The notes beneath the pieces were generated by a model. It saw only the letters and a list, made by a program, of their open reading frames with translations, searched no databases and was not told where the DNA came from. A stretch of 64,000 nt of DNA from Bacteroidaceae bacterium (lineage in GTDB: Bacteria > Bacteroidota > Bacteroidia > Bacteroidales > Bacteroidaceae), in contig JAGCMB010000017.1 of NCBI GenBank assembly GCA_017646665.1, positions 1-64,000 of the forward strand, written 5' to 3'. Positions 54,224 through 61,551 of this stretch are shown piece after piece. Position 1 is the first letter of the stretch. Each line of letters begins with the position of its first letter. A program made the position numbers and the translations under genes.

Positions 54224-54272
54224 TTAATGAAGATGGTTCTCGCTATGCAATGAAAAAATAAAAACAATATAT

Positions 54273-55997
54273 ATGGGACAGAAATGGAAATATCAACCTC
54301 TTACGCAGGAGCAGGGCGATTTGGCTGCAAGGCTGTCGTCCGAACTGGAGCTTAGTCCGGTGCTGTGCTCGCTGCTTGTAAAGCGAGGTATCACTTCTGT
54401 TGCCGAAGCAAGGAACTTTTTCCGTCCAAAGCTGAGCCTGCTCCATAATCCGTTCCTGATGAACGATATGGATATTGCAGTTGCCCGGTTGAACAAAGCT
54501 CTTGGAAAGAAAGAGCGCATACTCGTCTATGGCGATTATGATGTCGATGGCACTACGGCCGTGGCTTTGGTCTATAAGTTTCTGCAACAGTTCTCGTCAA
54601 ATATTGACTATTACATCCCCGACCGCAACGAGGATGGATATGGAATCTCCAAGCGTGGTGTCGACTACGCCTATTCGACAGGTGTAAAACTCATCATCGT
54701 GCTCGACTGCGGTATCAAAGCCGTGGAGGAGATAGCCTACGCCAAGTCATTGGGTATAGACTTCATTGTGTGCGACCATCACGTCCCCGATGAACAGTTG
54801 CCTTGCGCCGTGGCAATCCTCAATCCCAAGCGTCCGGGTTCAACCTACCCCTATCCACACCTCTCGGGTTGTGGTGTCGGCTTCAAGTTCATGCAGGCTT
54901 TTGCTATGGATAACGGCATCCCTGCCGACCAACTATATCCCTTGCTCGACCTTGTTGCGGTAAGTATCGCATCCGACCTTGTACCCATTATGGGCGAGAA
55001 CCGTATTCTTGCCTATCACGGTATAAAACAACTCAATCACAGTCCAAGTACTGGACTAAAAGCCATCATCAATGTCTGCGGCCTGAACGAGAAGGAGATC
55101 AACATCAATGATATAATTTTCAAGATAGGCCCTCGTATCAATGCCTCAGGACGAGTGCAGCAGGGCAAGGTGGCTGTTGATTTGCTCATCGAGAACAACC
55201 TGAAGGCTGCTTTGGAAATGAGCTATCAGATAAATGAGATGAACGAGGCACGCAAGGAGCTCGACAAGAGCATGACCGAGGAGGCAAACCGTATTGTCGA
55301 GGGTCTTGAGAGCTTTGACGAACGTCGTGCCATAGTTATTTTCAACCCCGACTGGCATCGTGGTGTCATTGGCATTGTGGCGTCGCGTCTCACCGAGGTC
55401 TACCATCGTCCGGCGGTTGTCATCACCTGTACCGGCGAATTGGCTACAGGCTCGGCACGTTCGGTAACAGGCTTTGATGTCTACAAGGCAATGGAGAGCT
55501 GTCGCGATTTGCTCGATAATTTCGGTGGCCACACATACGCAGCCGGTTTCTCGTTGAAGGTCGAGAATATCGAGGCCTTTGCAAAGCGTTTCGAGGATTT
55601 TGTTTCCGATAACATCCTCCCCGAGCAGACAGCGCCTGTCATTGAGATTGATGCTGATATAGAATTCCAGCAGATAACCCGCCGTTTCTTCAACGACCTA
55701 AAGAAATTCGCTCCCCACGGCCCCGAAAATGCCAAGCCAATCTTCTGTACGCACAATGTCTGCGATTACGGAACAAGCAAGGTGGTGGGTCGCCGTCAGG
55801 AACATATAAAGCTTGAACTTGTCGACAATAAATCGAATACAATCCTTAATGGAATTGCTTTCGGACAGAGCCGTCAGGCAAAATATATAAAGTCGAAACA
55901 GTCTTTTGATATCTGCTACACTCTCGAAGACAACGCCTATAAACACGGCGAGGTGCAGTTGCAGATAGAGAGCATCAATACAAAAGTTACACGATAA
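54273..55997 (+). CDS. recJ: Single-stranded-DNA-specific exonuclease RecJ
   Basis: 574 residues. 5'-3' exonuclease on single-stranded DNA in recombination and repair. DHH-family motifs: YGDYDVDGTTA, LDCGIKAVEE, VCDHHVPDE (the DHH itself), then DHHA1 with FNPDWHRGVIGIVASRL and NFGGHTYAAGFSL. A C-terminal OB-like region follows. Length is normal. First of a tight three-gene operon; recQ starts 5 bp after its stop, and RecJ and RecQ are known to act together in resecting DNA at stalled forks. Confidence 0.97.
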   Translation: MGQKWKYQPLTQEQGDLAARLSSELELSPVLCSLLVKRGITSVAEARNFFRPKLSLLHNPFLMNDMDIAVARLNKALGKKERILVYGDYDVDGTTAVALVYKFLQQFSSNIDYYIPDRNEDGYGISKRGVDYAYSTGVKLIIVLDCGIKAVEEIAYAKSLGIDFIVCDHHVPDEQLPCAVAILNPKRPGSTYPYPHLSGCGVGFKFMQAFAMDNGIPADQLYPLLDLVAVSIASDLVPIMGENRILAYHGIKQLNHSPSTGLKAIINVCGLNEKEININDIIFKIGPRINASGRVQQGKVAVDLLIENNLKAALEMSYQINEMNEARKELDKSMTEEANRIVEGLESFDERRAIVIFNPDWHRGVIGIVASRLTEVYHRPAVVITCTGELATGSARSVTGFDVYKAMESCRDLLDNFGGHTYAAGFSLKVENIEAFAKRFEDFVSDNILPEQTAPVIEIDADIEFQQITRRFFNDLKKFAPHGPENAKPIFCTHNVCDYGTSKVVGRRQEHIKLELVDNKSNTILNGIAFGQSRQAKYIKSKQSFDICYTLEDNAYKHGEVQLQIESINTKVTR

Positions 55998-56002
55998 AAC
56001 CG

Positions 56003-57895
56003 ATGAAATATCGCGAAATCCTTAAGACATATTGGGGATATGACGATTTTCGCGGTATACAGCGCGATATAATCGAGAGCATAGGCCGAGGGCAGGATAC
56101 CCTCGGCCTTATGCCCACCGGTGGGGGCAAGAGCATAACCTTCCAGGTACCCACGCTCGCCGGCGATGGTCTTTGCATAGTCGTCACTCCGCTTATCGCG
56201 CTGATGAAAGACCAGGTGGCCAATCTGCGTAGTCGTGGCATAAAGGCATTGGCAATTCACACCGGAATGAAAACCTCCGAGGTGGTCACCGCGCTCGAGA
56301 ACTGTATCTTTGGCGACTATAAATTCCTGTATATATCACCTGAGCGCATCGGCTCGGAACTTTTTCTCAAAAAGATAAGACGTGTTGACGTGAGCCTTAT
56401 AACCGTTGACGAGGCACACTGTATATCGCAATGGGGGCACGATTTCCGTCCGGCATACAGACGCATCAGTGAACTGCGTGACCTCTTCCCCAATGCTCCG
56501 CTTCTTGCCCTTACGGCTACAGCCACCCCCGAGGTGGTCGATGATATACAGCAGCAACTGAACTTCCGTGCAAAGAACTGCTACCGTATGAGCTTTGGGC
56601 GCAAGAACCTTGCATACGTCGTGCGTTACACCGAGAATAAGGCAGCCGAACTGCTACACATACTTGGCCGTGTCTCAGGCTCGGCAATCGTTTACACCCT
56701 TAATCGTAAAAAGACAAAGGAGGTCTGCGAATTTCTCACGGCCAATGGTATCACTGCCGAATATTATCACGCAGGGCTCTCGCCCGAAAGCAAGGATGCC
56801 AAGGAAGAGGCTTGGAAAACGGGTAAGGCACGCGTTATGGTGTCTACCAATGCATTTGGTATGGGAATCGATAAGCCCGACGTACGTCTGGTTGTACATA
56901 TCGACCTTCCCAGCTCTATCGAGGCCTATTTTCAAGAGGCCGGACGTGCCGGTCGCGACGGCAAAAAGGCATACGCCGTCACCCTTTTCAGCCGCATTGA
57001 CAAACAGGTCGTTTCCCGTCGTCTGTCCGACAACTATCCCCCGCAGGAGTTCATCCGCGAGGTATATGACGAAATCTGCTACTATTATAATATGGCTCTG
57101 GGCGATGGCCTTGACTGTACTTTTGAATTCTCGTTGGGCGATTTCTGCAAGAAGTATCACCGCCCGACCTTGCAGACCGACAGCGCTCTGCGCCTACTCA
57201 CCCGAATGGGATATATTGAGTATGTCGAGGAGATGGAATATGCCTCCCGTGTACGTTTCATTGTCGACAAGGACTCGCTTTACCGTTTTAGGGGATTGCC
57301 ACCTGATTACGAACTGCTTATAAATGCTATACTGCGCAATTATAGCGGTCTTTTCAACGATTTTGCTTTTATTGATGAACGCTATCTCTCGCGTGTGACC
57401 AAGTTGTCGCGTCATCGTATGTACGAAATACTTGTATCGCTTCATAGCAAGCGCATAGTCCAATATGCACCGTCCAAAAAGTGCCCTATAATAACCTTCA
57501 CCCGCCATCGTGTCCTTGGTGACGACCTTCGTTTCGAGCAAGCAGTCTACGATGAACGCAAGGCAATCTTTGGCGACAGGCTCAATTCCATTATAAAATA
57601 TGCCACCTCACTCGATAAATGTCGCAGTGTGATGTTGCTGGAGTATTTTGGCGAGAAGGAAGCTGCCTCTTGTGGATGCTGTGATGTCTGCACCGATGAA
57701 CGTGCACGTGCTGCAGTGGAAAAGCCCCTGCCTCTTCAAGGTATCATGCAGTTGCTCTCCGATGGCGGGATGCATCCGCTCGAGGAACTTGACTCCTTGG
57801 GACTTACTCGTGTCGAAATGAAACGTCTTCTGCGTGAACTATGTGACGAAGAGAAGATAATTATATACGGAGATAAAATAAAGATTAATAAATGA
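56003..57895 (+). CDS. recQ: ATP-dependent DNA helicase RecQ
   Basis: 630 residues; 3'-5' DNA helicase. Walker A MPTGGGKSITFQVP, DEAHCISQWGHDFRPAY (motif II plus the RecQ aromatic loop), TATATPEVV, and motif VI FQEAGRAGRDGK are intact. The zinc-binding part ends in ASCGCCDVC. After the RQC winged helix the C-terminus is short and no evident HRDC domain is present; instead about 60 residues end with IIIYGDKIKINK. Many Bacteroidetes RecQ paralogues share this short form. Tightly coupled with recJ and a downstream transporter gene. Confidence 0.96.
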   Translation: MKYREILKTYWGYDDFRGIQRDIIESIGRGQDTLGLMPTGGGKSITFQVPTLAGDGLCIVVTPLIALMKDQVANLRSRGIKALAIHTGMKTSEVVTALENCIFGDYKFLYISPERIGSELFLKKIRRVDVSLITVDEAHCISQWGHDFRPAYRRISELRDLFPNAPLLALTATATPEVVDDIQQQLNFRAKNCYRMSFGRKNLAYVVRYTENKAAELLHILGRVSGSAIVYTLNRKKTKEVCEFLTANGITAEYYHAGLSPESKDAKEEAWKTGKARVMVSTNAFGMGIDKPDVRLVVHIDLPSSIEAYFQEAGRAGRDGKKAYAVTLFSRIDKQVVSRRLSDNYPPQEFIREVYDEICYYYNMALGDGLDCTFEFSLGDFCKKYHRPTLQTDSALRLLTRMGYIEYVEEMEYASRVRFIVDKDSLYRFRGLPPDYELLINAILRNYSGLFNDFAFIDERYLSRVTKLSRHRMYEILVSLHSKRIVQYAPSKKCPIITFTRHRVLGDDLRFEQAVYDERKAIFGDRLNSIIKYATSLDKCRSVMLLEYFGEKEAASCGCCDVCTDERARAAVEKPLPLQGIMQLLSDGGMHPLEELDSLGLTRVEMKRLLRELCDEEKIIIYGDKIKINK

Positions 57896-57902
57896 TTATA
57901 CT

Positions 57903-59360
57903 ATGATAACATTCCTTGTTTGCCTTGCGACACTTGTGATTTCATATTTCACCTACGGTAAATATCTTGAAAAGACTTGTGAGATAAACCCTGCAAATCC
58001 TGTACCGTCAAAGACTATGTACGATGGTGTCGATTATCTTCCTTTGCCACGTTGGAAGGTTTTTCTCATCCAATTGCTCAATATCGCAGGTCTTGGCCCA
58101 ATCTTCGGAGCACTGCTTGGTGCTGCCTATGGCCCGGTAGCATTCCTGTGGATAACACTCGGTGGTATATTTATGGGTGCGATGCACGATTTTATATCAG
58201 GTGTAATATCACTGAAGAATAATGGCCTGAGCCTGCCCGAAATCATAGGCAAGTATCTTGGTAACGGAACAAAAGTATTTATGCGAATGTTCTCACTGTT
58301 CCTTATGGTGCTTGTGGGTGCAGTGTTTATGTCGCAGCCGGCAGAACTCATTGCATCCAACATCTCATTGCCCTCGCTCGAGGTTGTTGCATTTGGCACT
58401 ACAACGTGGGAACTCTTTGCTGTGCTTACTGTAATACTCGTCTATTATATTCTGGCAACCTTGCTGCCCATAGACAAGGTGATAGGCCGTTTCTACCCGA
58501 TATTCGGTGTTGCATTGCTCATTATGGCATTGAGTATCCTTTTCATTCTTTTGACCAAGAGCGATGTCTATACAATACCCGAACTCACATCGTTGAGCAA
58601 TGGCATTGCCGACCCGCAAAAATTCCCCATCGTGCCAATGCTTTTCACAACCATCGCCTGTGGCGCATTGTCGGGATTCCACGCCACACAATCGCCAATG
58701 ATGGCGCGTTGTATGACCTCGGAGAAACAGGCACGCAGCATATTCTTCGGAGCTATGATTGCCGAGAGCATCATTGCCCTAATCTGGGCTGCCATAGGTA
58801 TGGCATTCTGGGGCGGAGTAGAGGGGCTGAACGCTGCTATTGCCGAATATGGTGGCAGTGCGGCCAAGATGGTTGATGTTATAACAGATACCGCTCTTGG
58901 CTCTGCTGTTGCAGCCTGTGTCCTTGTGGGGGTAGTGGGTTGTGCCGTGACCTCCGGCGATACAGCTTTCCGCTGTGCAAGACTTATTGTTTCCGATATG
59001 TTCGGAATCTCACAAAAGAGCCTTTTCAAACGAGTCCTTGTCTCGTTGCCGCTGTTCGCAGTAGCCCTTTTGATGATTTTTGCCCTTCCTTTCCAGACTA
59101 TATGGAGCTACTTCGCGTGGTGCAATCAGACTTTGGCAGTGCTCACCCTGTGGTGTATTACAGTGTATCTGTTCCGCATTAAGAAACCTGTTGTCATTGG
59201 TGCAGTGCCGGCGTTGATAATGACATACGTCTGTTCGTCCTATATCTTCATTTCGCCAATGATGTGTGGAATGGAAGACCGCGTGTTGGCCTATCTCCTT
59301 GGTGGCGTGCTCACGGTTGTTGTTTCCGTTGTCGTGTTCTTTAAGGCAAAGAGAGGCTGA
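57903..59360 (+). CDS. CstA-family (carbon starvation protein A) transporter
   Basis: 485 residues, inner membrane, about 12-13 hydrophobic segments. Characteristic phrases: YGKYLEKTCEINP, YLPLPRWKVFLIQLLNIAGLGP, GGIFMGAMHDFISG and GALSGFHATQSPMMARCM. Family members import pyruvate or peptides during carbon limitation. It is shorter than E. coli CstA (about 700), as is usual for the compact form. The start is 7 bp after recQ, so it is transcribed with recJ-recQ; the functional link is unclear. A strong bidirectional terminator follows. Confidence 0.92.
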   Translation: MITFLVCLATLVISYFTYGKYLEKTCEINPANPVPSKTMYDGVDYLPLPRWKVFLIQLLNIAGLGPIFGALLGAAYGPVAFLWITLGGIFMGAMHDFISGVISLKNNGLSLPEIIGKYLGNGTKVFMRMFSLFLMVLVGAVFMSQPAELIASNISLPSLEVVAFGTTTWELFAVLTVILVYYILATLLPIDKVIGRFYPIFGVALLIMALSILFILLTKSDVYTIPELTSLSNGIADPQKFPIVPMLFTTIACGALSGFHATQSPMMARCMTSEKQARSIFFGAMIAESIIALIWAAIGMAFWGGVEGLNAAIAEYGGSAAKMVDVITDTALGSAVAACVLVGVVGCAVTSGDTAFRCARLIVSDMFGISQKSLFKRVLVSLPLFAVALLMIFALPFQTIWSYFAWCNQTLAVLTLWCITVYLFRIKKPVVIGAVPALIMTYVCSSYIFISPMMCGMEDRVLAYLLGGVLTVVVSVVVFFKAKRG

Positions 59361-59406
59361 GCGCGACGTGTAGTCAGTACCCGTTGGGTTTGAACCGTAA
59401 GTAAAT

Positions 59407-59446
59407 AAAAAATGACATCAACTTCACGAAGTTGATGTCATTTTTT
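59407..59446. terminator. Bidirectional intrinsic terminator, 18-bp perfect stem
   Basis: AAAAAATGACATCAACTT and its exact complement around a 4-nt loop, with A and T tails on both strands. It separates the CstA-like gene (plus) from the Ala/Lys-rich gene (minus). Confidence 0.93.
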
Positions 59447-59461
59447 ATTGTTAAAGTGTAA

Positions 59462-60058
59462 TTACTTCTTTGCAGCCTCTTTGCGCATCTTCTCAGCTTC
59501 CTTGTTCTGCTTCTCAATCTTCTTAGCCTGCTTCTTAGCCTCTTTCTCTGCAGCCTTAGCAGCGTTAGCCTCTGCCTTTGCGTCAGCCTTGCTACCTGCA
59601 GCCTTCTCACCAGCCCCCTTTACAGCAGCCTTGCTTGGAGCAGCCTTCTCGCCTGCGCCCTTAGCACCAGCAACCTTGATAGCCTCCTTTGCACCAGCAC
59701 CCTTTACAGCGGCTTTGCCTGGAGCAGCCTTCTCACCTGCAGCCTTGCCACAAGCCTCTTTCTCGGCAGCTCTTGCACCAGCAGCCTTAGGACCTGCAAG
59801 CTTTACAGCCTCTTTTGGACCAGCCTCTCTCTTTGCAGCCTTGCCACAAGCCTCTTTCTTTGCTGCCTTCTCGCCAGCAGCCTTAGCACCTGCTACCTTG
59901 ATAGCCTCTTTTGCGCCAGCGCCCTTAACAGCAGCCTTCTCGCCTGCAGCGGCGTTTACGCATTTCTCACACTTAACTTCCTTCTCACTAACCTCCTGTG
60001 CATTAACAGTTGCGCCAAAAGCAACAACCAATGCGAACATCAAAAATTTAACTTTCAT
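59462..60058 (-). CDS. Exported Ala/Lys/Gly-rich repeat protein
   Basis: 198 residues; signal peptide about 1-20 (ATVNAQ). The mature protein is almost wholly Ala, Lys, Gly and Glu. Units of the type AVKGAGAKEAIKVAGAK, GEKAA, GPKEAVKLAGPKAAG and EACGKAA recur with variation; a CEKC pair lies just after the signal and Cys also occurs in the EACGKAA units. The last 45 residues form a charged helix (KEAKKQAKKIEKQNKEAEK). The composition recalls histone H1-like or Lys-rich surface proteins, yet the signal peptide puts it outside the cytoplasm. Monocistronic, with its own promoter and terminator. No family recognised; coding is supported by start, signal, promoter and terminator together. Confidence 0.75.
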   Translation of the reverse strand: MKVKFLMFALVVAFGATVNAQEVSEKEVKCEKCVNAAAGEKAAVKGAGAKEAIKVAGAKAAGEKAAKKEACGKAAKREAGPKEAVKLAGPKAAGARAAEKEACGKAAGEKAAPGKAAVKGAGAKEAIKVAGAKGAGEKAAPSKAAVKGAGEKAAGSKADAKAEANAAKAAEKEAKKQAKKIEKQNKEAEKMRKEAAKK

Positions 60059-60148
60059 CGTATATATATATTGTAAAAAAAGTATATCCCTCGTGATATG
60101 AATCCTTTATAAAAAAAGAAATTCAAGCAGATTTCTTAAAACGGAGCG

Positions 60149-60179
60149 CGAAATTACTCTTTTTTAACAATATAGCAAA
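60149..60179 (-). promoter_or_regulatory. Bacteroidetes-type promoter (TTTG-N19-TAATTTCG)
   Basis: On the minus strand TTTG (60176-60179) and TAATTTCG (60149-60156) lie 19 bp apart, giving a leader of about 85 nt for the Ala/Lys-rich protein gene. As at 14146, TTCG replaces TTTG. Confidence 0.6.
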
Positions 60180-60298
60180 ATCTATTTGCCAAAAAGTGTA
60201 TAAATGATGAAAAAAAATTACAATTTAGACGAAAAACAGGGATTTGCTTAGAGTTTTTGTCTACAAAATCAACAAAATACGCCAATTCCGTAGATTTC

Positions 60299-61504
60299 TT
60301 AAATCTTCCATTTCCCGCGTGTGAAGTCGGGTATTTCCACCGGTGCACCGCCATTGTTTGCCGATGTGTCGGTCAGTTCAACAAGGCTGCTCCATAGTGC
60401 TGCATCATACACGTTTATGTCAAGTGGAAGTCCGTTGCGCAAGCAGTGTATCAGACGGCAGTCCATTGCATAGTCAATCCAGCGTCTGCCACACAATTCT
60501 GTTCCACGTTCCTTGTATTCAGCAACAAACGGATGCTTGTATCTCTCCATTAGTTCCTCACACTCACCGCCGGTTATCATATTCTCGCTCTCGGGCGCAA
60601 AGGCATACATCGGTACAGGATATTTCTGTGCAAAACCCTCTGTTCCGCTCACAAGGAACGAACGGCTGTATGGGCGCGGTAACGATATGCAGTGCTGTAC
60701 AAGAATTGTCTTTCCTTTCTCGGTCGTTATAAGCGAACTGTTCATTGTGCCGTTGAGGCTATCCTTGTCACCGACACGCATTGACGAAACGGAAACAATA
60801 CTCTTCATCCTGTCGCCACGGTTGATGTCCATTGCAAGAGCTACCGGGCCAAGGCCGTGTGTAGGGTATGGATTTCCGTTGTGTCTGCCCATAAAATCCA
60901 CCTGCCAGTTACTCCATTTGCGTTCGCCGTTGTCGTTTGATGATATGCGTTCGCGCAGGTCGTGCAAGTATGAGCCTTCGGCGTGAATAATCTCGCCCAG
61001 CACTCCTTGCTGTACCATATTTATGGTACACAGCTCAAATTCGTCGTAGCAACAGTTCTCCAACATTATGCAGTGGCGCTGCATAGCTTCGGCAGTGTCT
61101 ACCAGCCTCCAACAATCGGCAATTGTCGTTGCTGCCGGAACCTCCGTCGCCACGTGCTTGCCATTTTGCATTGCATACACAGCAATATCGGCGTGACTTG
61201 CCCAGTCGGTGCATATATAGACAAGGTCTACATTGGGTAGCTCGCACAATTTTTTCCACCCGTCCTTACCTGTGAATGTAACAGGTGCAGCGTGCCCCGA
61301 TTTCGCAATTATCCCGTTGGCATCGTTTATGTTTTCCTCAACAAGGTCACACAAAGCAACAACCTCGCAACCGTCAATGTGCATCATACGGTGTACGGCG
61401 CGTTTTGCGCGCACGCCAAGCCCCACAAAGCCTATTCTTACATATTCAATAGGCTCACATCTTAGTTGTAGGACACTATTCCCTGTGTTGTTGCTATTAT
61501 CCAT
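60299..61504 (-). CDS. GH109-type Gfo/Idh/MocA-family protein (putative alpha-N-acetylgalactosaminidase)
   Basis: 401 residues from the ATG at 61504. The N-terminal NAD motif reads RIGFVGLGVRAKRAVHRM. The family-specific phrases HVATEVPAATT, CWRLVDTAEAMQRHCIMLENCCYDEFEL and GEIIHAEGSYLHDLRER match glycoside hydrolase family 109, which splits terminal alpha-GalNAc by an NAD-dependent elimination mechanism. No signal peptide is seen, whereas many relatives carry one, so it may act in the cytoplasm on imported sugars. An ATG at 61534 would add ten residues without resemblance to the family. Followed by no partner gene. Confidence 0.85.
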   Translation of the reverse strand: MDNSNNTGNSVLQLRCEPIEYVRIGFVGLGVRAKRAVHRMMHIDGCEVVALCDLVEENINDANGIIAKSGHAAPVTFTGKDGWKKLCELPNVDLVYICTDWASHADIAVYAMQNGKHVATEVPAATTIADCWRLVDTAEAMQRHCIMLENCCYDEFELCTINMVQQGVLGEIIHAEGSYLHDLRERISSNDNGERKWSNWQVDFMGRHNGNPYPTHGLGPVALAMDINRGDRMKSIVSVSSMRVGDKDSLNGTMNSSLITTEKGKTILVQHCISLPRPYSRSFLVSGTEGFAQKYPVPMYAFAPESENMITGGECEELMERYKHPFVAEYKERGTELCGRRWIDYAMDCRLIHCLRNGLPLDINVYDAALWSSLVELTDTSANNGGAPVEIPDFTRGKWKI

Positions 61505-61551
61505 TGTTCTTTGTTTGCCTTTGCAAAATAACAAAAAATCTACCGGCTTTT

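Larger units (their letters stand above)
53820..54272. other. Intergenic region between STAS operon and recJ
   Basis: 453 bp without a convincing gene. It contains the palindrome at 53845, a strong terminator at 54036 and the recJ promoter at 54191. A further TATCTTTA near 54095 resembles a weak -7 element. Confidence 0.65.
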
